NCBI GenBank assembly: GCA_964392175.1
Contig: CAYMOJ010000003.1
Span: 45,229-109,228, forward strand
DNA length: 64,000 bases
Direction of reading: 5' to 3'
From: Firm-04 sp964392175
GTDB taxonomy: Bacteria > Bacillota > Clostridia > Oscillospirales > Ruminococcaceae
Each line of letters starts with the position of its first letter. The stretch's first letter is position 1. This document shows positions 17,360-26,198 of the stretch, piece after piece. Position numbers and translations under genes: made by a program. Below the pieces are notes generated by a model. The model searched no databases and was not told where the DNA came from. It was given only the letters and a program-made list of their open reading frames with translations.

Positions 17360-18565
17360 ATGTATATCAAAAAAGAATGTGTTGCCATGCTACTTGCCGG
17401 TGGGCAGGGCAGCCGCTTGTATGCACTTACCAAAGATATGGCAAAGCCGGCAGTGCCCTTTGGGGGCAAATATCGCCTGATTGACTTTCCGCTCTCCAAC
17501 TGTACCAATTCGGGTATTGATACCGTGGGCGTGTTGACGCAGTATCAACCATTGGTGCTGAATGACTATATCGGCAACGGTCAACCATGGGATTTGGACA
17601 AGCTCCATGGCGGCGTGCATGTGCTACCCCCATATCAGACATCGACAGGTGCTTCGTGGTATGAGGGCACGGCAAACGCCATCTACCAGAATATTGGCTT
17701 TATTGAGCGTTATAATCCCGAATATGTGGTTGTTCTTGGCGGTGACCATATCTACAAAATGGATTATTCTAAAATGCTGGATTTCCACAAGGCGACCAAC
17801 GCAGATCTGACCATTGCTGTGTTGGATGTGCCCCTTTCTGAGGCAAGCCGTATGGGTATCATGACCTGTGACGATGAGATGCGTGTGGTGGATTTTGCTG
17901 AAAAGCCGAAAGAGCCGAAATCAACATTGGCATCAATGGGCATCTATGTGTTTACATGGGAGAAACTCAAGAAATATTTGATAGAAAACGAAAATGCCAA
18001 TACCGGCTCCAAGGATTTTGGCAAGGATATCATCCCTGCCATGCTGCAAAACGGCGAGCGGTTGTATGCCTACACATTTGAGGGCTATTGGAAGGATGTA
18101 GGCACACTGGATTCCCTTTGGGATGCGCATATGGATCTCTTAAGCCCCAGTGAGCCTCTTGATCTTTACGACAAGGAGTGGAAGATTTACTCTCGCCATA
18201 ACAATATGTCGCCGCAGTATATTGGCGCATCTGCTGAGGTGGAAAATGCCATGATCACCGAAGGCTCTGTGATTCATGGCAAGGTTGATTTTTCCATCAT
18301 TTTTGCAGGTGTAACCATTGAGGAGGGCGCAAAGGTGCAGTATAGCATCGTGATGCCCGGTACTGTGATCAAGGCAGGTGCTGTGGTGGAATATGCGATT
18401 GTTGGTGAGGAGTGCGTGATCGAAGCAGGTGCGCACATTGGTAGAAATCCCGAAGCGTATGTGGAGAATCGCGATGAATGGGGTATCGCTGTGGTGGGGC
18501 ATAATATCACCGTCAGCGAGGGAAAAGAAGTTGCCCCGAAGCAGATTCTTTCGGAAAATATGTAA
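17360..18565 (+). CDS. glgC: Glucose-1-phosphate adenylyltransferase, catalytic subunit
   Basis: 401-residue ADP-glucose pyrophosphorylase, the committed step of glycogen synthesis. The nucleotidyltransferase motif LAGGQGSRLYALT is near the N-terminus. FGGKYRLIDFPLSNC, VVLGGDHIYKMDY and a C-terminal left-handed beta-helix follow. Full catalytic motifs distinguish it from its neighbour glgD. aaaggagg lies upstream; the gene is 32 bases after glgB. Confidence 0.97.
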   Translation: MYIKKECVAMLLAGGQGSRLYALTKDMAKPAVPFGGKYRLIDFPLSNCTNSGIDTVGVLTQYQPLVLNDYIGNGQPWDLDKLHGGVHVLPPYQTSTGASWYEGTANAIYQNIGFIERYNPEYVVVLGGDHIYKMDYSKMLDFHKATNADLTIAVLDVPLSEASRMGIMTCDDEMRVVDFAEKPKEPKSTLASMGIYVFTWEKLKKYLIENENANTGSKDFGKDIIPAMLQNGERLYAYTFEGYWKDVGTLDSLWDAHMDLLSPSEPLDLYDKEWKIYSRHNNMSPQYIGASAEVENAMITEGSVIHGKVDFSIIFAGVTIEEGAKVQYSIVMPGTVIKAGAVVEYAIVGEECVIEAGAHIGRNPEAYVENRDEWGIAVVGHNITVSEGKEVAPKQILSENM

Positions 18566-18580
18566 GGGAGGCGTACCGTT

Positions 18581-19708
18581 ATGATAAGAACCAATCAAAA
18601 TGTACTGGGCCTGGTCTTTGCCAGCGTTCATGATACCGCAATTTCCGATCTGACTAAGCAGCGCACCATGGGTTCTGTGCTGTTTGGCGGCAGATACCGC
18701 CTGATTGACTTTCCGCTGTCCAATTTTGTCAATTCAGGTATTTCACAGGTGGGCGTGATTACAAAGCGCAACTACGGCTCATTGCTGGATCACCTTGGCT
18801 CTGGCAGAGAGTGGGATCTCGCACGCAAGAATGGCGGCTTGCATTTGCTGCCACCCTACAGCCATACCAGTTCCACTGTTTACAGCGGAAAACTGGATGC
18901 GCTGGGCAATGTTTGGAGTTTTGTGGAGCATTCTTCCGCAGATTATGTCATTCTTTCCGATTGTGACATCGTCACAACCATTGATTATCGTCCTGCTGTG
19001 GCTGCTCATATCCGCAGTGGCGCGGATATTACCGCGATCTACGCCAAGGGCTTTTATGATCAGTCTACCGAGACATCAGCCACCATCTTCGGTGTGGATG
19101 CTGATGGCTTTGTAAACGATGTAATGGTTGACCCGCCTATGACAGGGGAGTGCAACCTTAGCCTGAATATGTATGTTATGAGCAAGGAATTTTTGCGCAG
19201 GATCGTGAAGGAATCCATGAGCAGAAATCGCTATAGCCTCCGCAGGGATATTTTGCAGGATCGTAACGCAAGCTACCGCATTTTTGCCTATGAGCATACG
19301 GGCTACTTTGCCAAGATCGACTCGCTGCCCAGCTATTTTGAGGCAAATCTTGCACTGCTGGATAGCAAAAACCGTGAGGCACTTTTTACCAAGGATAAGC
19401 CCATTTATACCAAAACCAAAGATAATGCCCCTGTACGCTTCGGTTTGGAATCCCATATTAAAAATTCGTTGATTGCAGATGGCTGCGTCATTGAGGGCAA
19501 GGTGGAAAACTGCGTGCTGTTCCGCGGCGTGCGTATTGGCAAGGGTACTGTTGTACGCGATAGCATCATTACGCAGGATACTGTCATCGGCGAGCGTTGC
19601 GCCATTCGCAGTGTCATCACCGATAAAAACGTACGCATTGCAGATGAGCGGCAGCTGACAGGCTCTAAAGGATATCCGTTGTACATTGGCAAGGGCGCAC
19701 AAATCTGA
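18581..19708 (+). CDS. glgD: GlgD, non-catalytic ADP-glucose pyrophosphorylase subunit
   Basis: 375-residue GlgC paralogue. It keeps GGRYRLIDFPLSNFVNSGI and the hexapeptide-repeat C-terminus but lacks the N-terminal LAGGxGxRL nucleotide-binding loop: the region reads LGLVFASVHDTAISDLTKQR. This is the state expected for Firmicutes GlgD, which modulates GlgC in a hetero-oligomer. Starts 15 bases after glgC with aagggagg upstream. Its last base overlaps the first possible glgA codon. Confidence 0.95.
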   Translation: MIRTNQNVLGLVFASVHDTAISDLTKQRTMGSVLFGGRYRLIDFPLSNFVNSGISQVGVITKRNYGSLLDHLGSGREWDLARKNGGLHLLPPYSHTSSTVYSGKLDALGNVWSFVEHSSADYVILSDCDIVTTIDYRPAVAAHIRSGADITAIYAKGFYDQSTETSATIFGVDADGFVNDVMVDPPMTGECNLSLNMYVMSKEFLRRIVKESMSRNRYSLRRDILQDRNASYRIFAYEHTGYFAKIDSLPSYFEANLALLDSKNREALFTKDKPIYTKTKDNAPVRFGLESHIKNSLIADGCVIEGKVENCVLFRGVRIGKGTVVRDSIITQDTVIGERCAIRSVITDKNVRIADERQLTGSKGYPLYIGKGAQI

Positions 19709-19743
19709 TGAATACGACTTCTCACGGAAAGGAGAGCGATTTT

Positions 19744-21177
19744 GTGAATATTTTATACGCATCCAGTGAAGCAAGACCTTATGTGGCATCGGGTGGCTTG
19801 GCAGATGTAGCCGGTGCGTTACCGCCGGCACTCAACGCCAAGGGGCATGATTGCCGTGTGGTCGTGCCGCTGTATCAGGCAATCAGCGATGAGTTGCGAA
19901 AGGGAATGACCTTCCTTGCATCCATTACTGTGGATGTGGCATGGCGCAAGCAATATTGTGGTATCTTTACCGCCGTGTATGAGGGTGTTACCTATTACTT
20001 TATTGATAACGAGTATTATTTTAAACGGGATGGCATCTACGGCTTTTATGATGATTGCGAGCGCTTTGTGTTCTTTAGCCGTGCCATTTTAGAGATGCTG
20101 CGTGTCATCGATTTTAAACCCACCATTCTGCATTGTAACGATTGGCAAACGGCTTTGGTGCCTGTGTATTACAAGATCTTTTATATGTACCAAGAGGGCT
20201 ACGATAATATCCGTACGGTCTTTACCATCCACAACATCGGCTATCAGGGCAAGTATGGCATGGAGGTCATTAACGAACTGATGGGCATTCCCATGTACCA
20301 CGCCAATTTGCTGGAGTATGATGGTAATGTCAACATGATGAAGGGTGCTATCGAAACGGCTGATAAGATTACAACAGTTAGCCCCAGTTATGCTTGGGAG
20401 ATTCTTGACCCGTGGTATAGCCATGGTCTGGATCGTATCCTTACCGAAAAGCAGTATAAACTCACGGGATTCTTAAACGGTATTGATGTGGATAGCTACA
20501 ATCCTGCCACCGACGGCACGCTGGTACCGCCTTACAGCAACTATAGCCTGAAGGATCTTGCAGGCAAAAAAGCTTGTAAAAAAGCACTGCTTGCAGAAAT
20601 TGGGCTGCCCGAAGGCGATGCACCGTTGGTTGGTATCTGCACAAGATTTGTTGCCCATAAGGGCATTGACTTGATTCGCTATGTATTTGAAGAAATGCTC
20701 CATCAGGGAATCCGATTTGCGATTCTTGGTAGTGGTGAGCGAATTTATGAGGACTTTTTCCGTGAGATGGCATGGCGGTATCCTGACCAGGTCAGCGTGA
20801 CACTGGGCTTTATTCCATCGTTGGCGCGTAAGATCTATGCCGGTTGTGATATGTTCCTGATGCCTTCGCAGAGTGAGCCTTGTGGGTTGGCACAGATGTA
20901 CGCTATGCGATATGGTACACTGCCCATTGTTCGTGAAACAGGCGGTCTGCGCGATTCTGTTCGCGACGCAGGCGGCGAGAATGGTACGGGATTCACCTTC
21001 AAAACTTATAACGCGCACGATATGTTGGGCGCGGTGTGTCGTGCCAAGGATGCTTATCATGAGCCTACACGGTGGAAGCAGATCATGGCGAATGCTATGA
21101 GCCAAGATTTTAGCTGGGCAAATTCCGCAGAGCTGTATCTGGGGCTTTATCGCGAGTTGGAAAGCTGGAATCATTGA
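19744..21177 (+). CDS. glgA: Glycogen synthase
   Basis: 477-residue GT5 enzyme that extends alpha-1,4-glucan from ADP-glucose. The N-terminus MNILYASSEARPYVASGGLADVAGALP carries the ADP-glucose loop, with SGGL in place of the more common KTGGL. The GT-B C-terminal half has PSQSEPCGLAQMYAMRYG, containing the conserved Glu. I choose the GTG at 19744, directly after aaggagag, over an ATG at 19708 that overlaps the glgD stop. Last gene of the glycogen operon. Confidence 0.95.
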   Translation: MNILYASSEARPYVASGGLADVAGALPPALNAKGHDCRVVVPLYQAISDELRKGMTFLASITVDVAWRKQYCGIFTAVYEGVTYYFIDNEYYFKRDGIYGFYDDCERFVFFSRAILEMLRVIDFKPTILHCNDWQTALVPVYYKIFYMYQEGYDNIRTVFTIHNIGYQGKYGMEVINELMGIPMYHANLLEYDGNVNMMKGAIETADKITTVSPSYAWEILDPWYSHGLDRILTEKQYKLTGFLNGIDVDSYNPATDGTLVPPYSNYSLKDLAGKKACKKALLAEIGLPEGDAPLVGICTRFVAHKGIDLIRYVFEEMLHQGIRFAILGSGERIYEDFFREMAWRYPDQVSVTLGFIPSLARKIYAGCDMFLMPSQSEPCGLAQMYAMRYGTLPIVRETGGLRDSVRDAGGENGTGFTFKTYNAHDMLGAVCRAKDAYHEPTRWKQIMANAMSQDFSWANSAELYLGLYRELESWNH

Positions 21178-21253
21178 GCAGTTTACAACAACGAAGCAAT
21201 GCCGCTGTACAATGAAAACGGATACTGCTTATGATCCTGTTTATGACAAAAAG

Positions 21254-21284
21254 GATGCAGCTGTACCTGAGATACAGCTGCATC
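21254..21284 (+). terminator. Hairpin after glgA
   Basis: A perfect 12-bp stem (gatgcagctgta at 21254-21265, tacagctgcatc at 21273-21284) with a 7-base loop. It has an A-run before and only a weak T-content after it, so it may end the glg transcript but is not a textbook terminator. Confidence 0.5.
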
Positions 21285-21335
21285 TTACTTAGATAATAAA
21301 CTAAAAAATATACTACGAACAGCGAAGGTGGTTTT

Positions 21336-21743
21336 GTGACGATGAGATTAGACGGTTTTGGCTTATTTGTCAATGACATGGGTGAAATGATAAGGTTTTA
21401 CCGCGATGTTCTCGGTTTTGAAATCAAGGAGGGCGAGGATACCTCAAATGTATATCTTGTAAAGGACGGAACACTGTTTCTGCTTTACGCAAGAAATGAT
21501 TTTGAGAAAATGACAAGCCGCAAATACGAGTACCTCAACGGGCTTAACGGACATTTTGAAATCGCACTTTATGTTGACACATTCGACGAGGTTGACAAGG
21601 CCTATGAGGAAGCGATCGCAAAGGGTGCGGTTCCTGTTCTTGCTCCCGAAACAGAGCCGTGGGGACAGCGTACCTGCTATATTGCTGACCCGGAGGGCAA
21701 TCTTGTGGAGATCGGTTCGTTTGACAGACCGTTTGGAAGATAA
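21336..21743 (+). CDS. VOC (glyoxalase/bleomycin-resistance fold) protein
   Basis: 135-residue vicinal-oxygen-chelate protein: LDGFGLFVNDMGEMIRFYRDVLGFEI at the N-terminus and AETEPWGQRTCYIADPEGNLVEIGSF-type sequence at the C-terminus are classic for the fold. Substrate unknown. It may start at the GTG at 21336 (gaaggtgg 5-6 bases upstream) or at the ATG two codons later. The following methyltransferase starts 25 bases downstream. Base composition is more A+T-rich than the flanking glg genes. Confidence 0.8.
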   Translation: MTMRLDGFGLFVNDMGEMIRFYRDVLGFEIKEGEDTSNVYLVKDGTLFLLYARNDFEKMTSRKYEYLNGLNGHFEIALYVDTFDEVDKAYEEAIAKGAVPVLAPETEPWGQRTCYIADPEGNLVEIGSFDRPFGR

Positions 21744-21768
21744 CGAAAGCAGTGAAAGAAGACCGCCT

Positions 21769-22530
21769 ATGAAACCGATGAAAAGTGACTGGTACAAGAA
21801 AATCTGGACGCTTGACATCCAAAATCAATCGTGGGTTGAGGATACCAAGCGACAGGTGGATTTTCTTGTTGAAACATTAAGGTTGAACGGAAGCGAAAGA
21901 ATACTTGACCTTGCTTGTGGGTTCGGGCGTCATTCGCTTGAACTTGCAAGACGTGGCTTTGATGTTACGGGAATCGACATTACACCCGATTACATCGAAT
22001 ATGCTTCACAGATGGCTGAAAAAGAAAAGCTGAATGCCCGTTTTATTTGCTCGGACATTCGTGATGTAAGCTATGAGAGCGAGTTTGATGTGGTGCTGAA
22101 TATGGCAGACGGTGCTATCGGATATCTTGAAAATGATGAGGAAAACCTGAAAACATTTGCTGTCATTTCAAAGGCTCTGAAATCAGGTGGCAAACATTTT
22201 ATGGATATTATGAACGGCAGTTATGCGTCTACTCATTTTCCTTGCAAGTTATGGGACGCAGGCGAAAAATGCCTTACGCTCTCAAATTTTGAGTGGAATC
22301 ATGTTACGAAAACCCTGATTTACGGTCAGCTTGATTTCCCGTATGGAGAGCCTCTCGCGAAACCTGTAATGGAAGAGGGAAACACGATAAGGCTGTATAC
22401 ACTTGACGAGATAAAGACGCTCTTGGATCCTCTTGGAATGAAAGTCTGCGAAAGCTATGCTGATTTTAGCGGAAAACCATCGTCGGATAATGATATTCAG
22501 CTTATGGTTTGTTCACAAAAAGTACAATGA
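21769..22530 (+). CDS. Class I SAM-dependent methyltransferase
   Basis: 253-residue methyltransferase. Motif I is ILDLACGFGRHSLELARRGF, followed by GIDITPDYIEYA (motif II region) and CSDIRDVSYESEFDVVLNM. The acceptor substrate cannot be read from the sequence. The ATG at 21769 follows gaaagaaga; a longer open frame back to 21556 lies antiparallel in phase within the VOC gene and is rejected. It forms a probable two-gene unit with the VOC protein. Confidence 0.85.
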   Translation: MKPMKSDWYKKIWTLDIQNQSWVEDTKRQVDFLVETLRLNGSERILDLACGFGRHSLELARRGFDVTGIDITPDYIEYASQMAEKEKLNARFICSDIRDVSYESEFDVVLNMADGAIGYLENDEENLKTFAVISKALKSGGKHFMDIMNGSYASTHFPCKLWDAGEKCLTLSNFEWNHVTKTLIYGQLDFPYGEPLAKPVMEEGNTIRLYTLDEIKTLLDPLGMKVCESYADFSGKPSSDNDIQLMVCSQKVQ

Positions 22531-22563
22531 TAATCCAACATAATCGTGCTATTGAATAAGATT

Positions 22564-22598
22564 GCAAAGCGACGAAGCGACAGGCTTGGTCGCTTTGC
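22564..22598. terminator. Convergent hairpin between methyltransferase and eno
   Basis: A 10-bp stem (gcaaagcgac at 22564-22573, gtcgctttgc at 22589-22598) between two convergent genes. No strong T-run on either strand. Confidence 0.4.
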
Positions 22599-22712
22599 TA
22601 CATGATGCAGCGTTGGTGAGGCGGTATTGAATCGGTGGCATTCCATTCAGTTTCATCAGTCACCGATTGTCTGAAACCGCTCGGCTTGAAAATATCTCTA
22701 TGGCTACTGCCC

Positions 22713-24014
22713 TCATCGCCCGTGCGCGATACTTGCTGCATTGCTCGTGTATGATATGCCATAAGCAGCAAATCTTCCCAGTGCTGCTTCAATGCGCAGC
22801 AGCCGATTATACTTTGCAGTACGATCACTGCGGCACGGAGCACCGGTTTTGATTTGCCCCACACCATATGCCACTGCCAGATCAGCAATGGTTGTATCCT
22901 CGGTTTCTCCCGAACGGTGCGACAAAATACTGCGAAATCCCGCGTTGTTTGCCATATCCATTGCTGCAAGGGTCTCCGTCAGTGTGCCGATTTGGTTGGG
23001 CTTCACCAAAATTGCATTGCCTGCCTGCAAAGATATTCCCTTTTTCAGCCGCTTGGTATTCGTTACAAAGAGGTCATCGCCCACCAGCTGTACTTTCTTT
23101 CCAAGTACCTCGGTGATCTGCTGCCAGCCACGCCAATCCTCCTCTGCCAACGGATCTTCCAGTGACACGATGGGATATCTTTCACAAAGTGCCTGCCAAT
23201 AGGCGATCAGCTGTGCTGCGGTATAGTCTTTGTTGCGCTTTGGCAGATGATATACGCCGTTTTGATACCATTCCGAAGAGGCTGCATCCAATGTGATTTT
23301 GACCTCATCGGTGGAGTAGCCAGCCATCTCGATCGCCTCTAAAATGCACTCGATGGCATCAGCATCGGAGGGAAGATTGGGTGCAAATCCGCCCTCATCG
23401 CCCACTGCTGTGGAAAGGCCCTTTGATTTGAGCAATTTACCCAGCGTGTGATAGATCTCTACACCCATGCGCAGTCCATCTGCAAAGCAACGCGCGCCCA
23501 ATGGTTGGATCATAAATTCCTGAATGTCGATATTATTGTCTGCGTGCGCACCGCCGTTCAAGATATTCATCATCGGGGCTGGTAGACGATTGCTGCACAG
23601 ACCACCAAGATATCGGTACAATGGCTGATGCAACTGTTGGGCAGCTGCTTTGGCAGTGGCAAGAGATACCGCAAGAATCGCGTTTGCACCCAGCGAAGAC
23701 TTTTGATCTGTACCGTCAAGATCACAAAGAATATGGTCAATGCGATTCTGATCTGTTGCTGCAACGCCGCAAAGATTCGGTGCGATCACCTCGCGAATGC
23801 CTTTGATCGCGCGTCGAACTCCTAGCCCATGATATCGTTTAAGGCTGTTATCGCGCAGCTCAACCGCTTCAAACTGTCCTGTAGATGCCCCAGAAGGGGC
23901 GGTGGCAACGCCCATAGCACCGCCCTCACAGATCACCTCTGCACGCACAGTAGGATTGCCGCGCGAATCCAAGATCTCATAGCCGTGTACGGCAGCAATC
24001 TTTACTGACTGCAT
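22713..24014 (-). CDS. eno: Enolase
   Basis: 433-residue glycolytic enzyme converting 2-phosphoglycerate to phosphoenolpyruvate. Signature segments are EILDSRGNPTVRAEV at the N-terminus, NIDIQEFMI, SLEDPLAEEDW, VGDDLFVTN and the catalytic-lysine region LVKPNQIGTLTETL with SHRSGETED. ATG at 24014 follows ggaggtgg. Its start lies inside the end of the rubrerythrin-like gene, overlapping by 13 bases, so translation is probably coupled. Confidence 0.97.
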   Translation of the reverse strand: MQSVKIAAVHGYEILDSRGNPTVRAEVICEGGAMGVATAPSGASTGQFEAVELRDNSLKRYHGLGVRRAIKGIREVIAPNLCGVAATDQNRIDHILCDLDGTDQKSSLGANAILAVSLATAKAAAQQLHQPLYRYLGGLCSNRLPAPMMNILNGGAHADNNIDIQEFMIQPLGARCFADGLRMGVEIYHTLGKLLKSKGLSTAVGDEGGFAPNLPSDADAIECILEAIEMAGYSTDEVKITLDAASSEWYQNGVYHLPKRNKDYTAAQLIAYWQALCERYPIVSLEDPLAEEDWRGWQQITEVLGKKVQLVGDDLFVTNTKRLKKGISLQAGNAILVKPNQIGTLTETLAAMDMANNAGFRSILSHRSGETEDTTIADLAVAYGVGQIKTGAPCRSDRTAKYNRLLRIEAALGRFAAYGISYTSNAASIAHGR

Positions 24015-24613
24015 ACGCCACCTCCGCAAGAGTAGGGGGCGCAGTTTTGGCGGATAAAGTAACCTTGTTCGTCACCACAAACAGGGCAACGGGTGGGTGC
24101 ACTGGTACCATAATGGATATTTCCGCAATGCAGACACAGCCACGGCTGCGCAGTTTCATCGGAAAACAGGCGATTTCCTCGCATCAGACGGGCAAACATC
24201 GCAAAGCGTTCTGCATGGGTGCGTTCAATTTCAGCAATGTTGCGGAACAAAAACGCTTCACGCTCAAACCCCTCTGATGCAGCGATCCTGCCGAAATCAG
24301 GGTATATGGGATCAAATTCTTCCAATTCGTTATGCTGTGCAGCTTCCAGAAGTGCAGTAACATCGTCGATAGGGTCAATGGGATACCCCGCAGTAATATC
24401 GACATTGGTCACACCCTGTTTTTGCAGGCATTCATAGAACAGAGAAGCGTGGGTCAGCTCCTGTTGAGCAGTGAATAGAAAAACCTGCTCCAGCACAGGA
24501 TATTGCTGCTTTTTAGCAGCTTTTGCAGCGATGGTGTAGCGATTGCGTGCTTGGCTTTCTCCGGCAAAAGCACGCAGCAGGTTCTGACAAGTTTGCGAAC
24601 TCTGAAAATTCAT
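24002..24613 (-). CDS. Rubrerythrin family protein
   Basis: 203-residue ferritin-like di-iron protein followed by a rubredoxin-like knuckle (CLHCGNIH and CPVCGDEQGYF) in the last 45 residues, the layout of rubrerythrin, a peroxide reductase of anaerobes. Helix motifs ESQARNRY, QELTHA and EIERTHAERF hold the metal ligands. It ends in an additional Cys-rich tail, NCAPYSCGGGVCSQ, with three extra cysteines. A gggagg-type site (ggaggga) precedes the ATG. It overlaps eno. Confidence 0.9.
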   Translation of the reverse strand: MNFQSSQTCQNLLRAFAGESQARNRYTIAAKAAKKQQYPVLEQVFLFTAQQELTHASLFYECLQKQGVTNVDITAGYPIDPIDDVTALLEAAQHNELEEFDPIYPDFGRIAASEGFEREAFLFRNIAEIERTHAERFAMFARLMRGNRLFSDETAQPWLCLHCGNIHYGTSAPTRCPVCGDEQGYFIRQNCAPYSCGGGVCSQ

Positions 24614-24735
24614 GGGATCCCTCCGTAAATCAAGATACTATCAGTATTGCCGTTTTTTTGCCATTGATACATCATTTTTTTCGAGGGTGTAAATCTTTGT
24701 TTGAACGCAGTACGGATCAGCATTTTTTTAGACGC

Positions 24736-24763
24736 AAAAAAGCCCCTTAGCAGGGGCTTTTTG
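24736..24763 (-). terminator. Intrinsic terminator after gltA
   Basis: Hairpin aaaaagcccc / ggggcttttt (24737-24746 with 24753-24762), with T-runs on both strands. It lies between gltA and the rubrerythrin gene and mainly serves the minus strand. Confidence 0.88.
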
Positions 24764-24779
24764 TATCATATGGAATCTG

Positions 24780-26150
24780 TTATCGCTGATCAATGGGCAC
24801 ATAAGCGACATCGGGTTTGACGCTACGGTAGGCAGGACGAATAATCTTATTGCCGTTTAGCAGCTCTTCCAGACGGTGTGCCGACCATCCTGCGATACGT
24901 GCCATGGCAAACAATGGTGTAAACAATTCGCTGGGCAGTTCCAGCATACGGTACATCAGCCCCGAATAAAAATCAATATTGGCGCACACACCCTTATAGA
25001 TTCGTCGTTCCTCGGCAATGACCTTCGGTGCAAGCTGTTCAATCATGGAATACAGCGCGTACTCTTTCATACACTGCTTTTCTTCAGCAAGCTGCTGCAC
25101 ATAGCCACGCAAAATTGTTGCGCGTGGGTCGCTTTGGGAATAGACTGCGTGCCCCATGCCGTAGATCAAGCCGGAATGGTCAAAGGCATCCTTATGCAGG
25201 ATCCGTCGCAGATAGTTTGCAACCTCTTCCTCATCGGCCCAGTCGTGAACGCTTTCCTTGATATCGTCGAACATTTGCACCACCTTGATATTTGCACCAC
25301 CGTGCTTAGGACCTTTCAGAGAGCCAAGTGCAGCAGCCATGGTGGAGTAAGTATCTGTGCCGGATGATGTGACCACATGGACGGTAAAACTGGAATTATT
25401 GCCGCCACCGTGTTCTGCGTGCAGCACCAGTGCAAGATCAAGGATTTTGGCTTCCAGCGCAGAGAACTTTCGATCCTCGCGCAGAATGCTCAGCAGGTTT
25501 TCGGCAGTGGATAGCGCAGGATCTGGTTGATGCAGAAACAGGCTTTCATCGTTTTTGTAGTAGCGGTATGCCTGATATCCATAAACGGCGATGAGTGGGA
25601 ATTGTGCGATCAACTGGATGCACTGCCGCAACACGTTGGATACGGAAGTGTCGTTGGGGTTGTGGTCATAGGAATAGAGGGTCAGCACACTGCGCGCAAG
25701 GGTATTCATCATATCATCGCTGGGAGATTTCATGATGACATCACGCGTGAAAGAGGGCGGTAGTGAACGGCAGCTGCGCAGCAGAGTGCAGAATGCATCC
25801 AGCTGGGCGCGGTTGGGTAGCTCGCCAAACAGCAGCAGATATGCTGTTTCTTCGAAGCCAAAACGGTTATCGTTGACAAAGCCCTGCACCAGATCTGCGA
25901 TATTGTAGCCACGGAAGAACAGTTGCCCCTCACCCGGCTCGGTACCATTGGGGCCTTCTACGCCGGGAACGATCTTGCTAACGTTGGTCAAACCTGCGCA
26001 CACGCCTTTGCCGTTGATATCGCGCAAGCCACGTTTGACATCATATTTTGCATATAACGAGGGGTCGATCTGATAGTTTTTTTCGCAAAGCGAGGTCAGC
26101 TGTTCGATCTTCGACTGCATTGCAAACTTGTTGAGCATGGTGTTTTCCAT
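24780..26150 (-). CDS. gltA: Citrate synthase
   Basis: 456-residue citrate synthase condensing acetyl-CoA and oxaloacetate. HGGGNNSSF and GMGHAVYSQSDPRA carry the two catalytic histidines, and DFYSGLMYRML the catalytic aspartate. FFRGYNIADLV is also typical. The N-terminus of about 60 residues before the core is as in other Clostridia enzymes. ATG at 26150 follows aaggaagg. It lies 48 bases after pheT on the same strand and may be co-transcribed with it. It probably supplies 2-oxoglutarate in an incomplete cycle (inferred). Confidence 0.95.
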   Translation of the reverse strand: MENTMLNKFAMQSKIEQLTSLCEKNYQIDPSLYAKYDVKRGLRDINGKGVCAGLTNVSKIVPGVEGPNGTEPGEGQLFFRGYNIADLVQGFVNDNRFGFEETAYLLLFGELPNRAQLDAFCTLLRSCRSLPPSFTRDVIMKSPSDDMMNTLARSVLTLYSYDHNPNDTSVSNVLRQCIQLIAQFPLIAVYGYQAYRYYKNDESLFLHQPDPALSTAENLLSILREDRKFSALEAKILDLALVLHAEHGGGNNSSFTVHVVTSSGTDTYSTMAAALGSLKGPKHGGANIKVVQMFDDIKESVHDWADEEEVANYLRRILHKDAFDHSGLIYGMGHAVYSQSDPRATILRGYVQQLAEEKQCMKEYALYSMIEQLAPKVIAEERRIYKGVCANIDFYSGLMYRMLELPSELFTPLFAMARIAGWSAHRLEELLNGNKIIRPAYRSVKPDVAYVPIDQR

Positions 26151-26198
26151 GTGAATCGGCTCCTTCCTTTGGGGAATTTGGTGGAATATCGGTGATTT

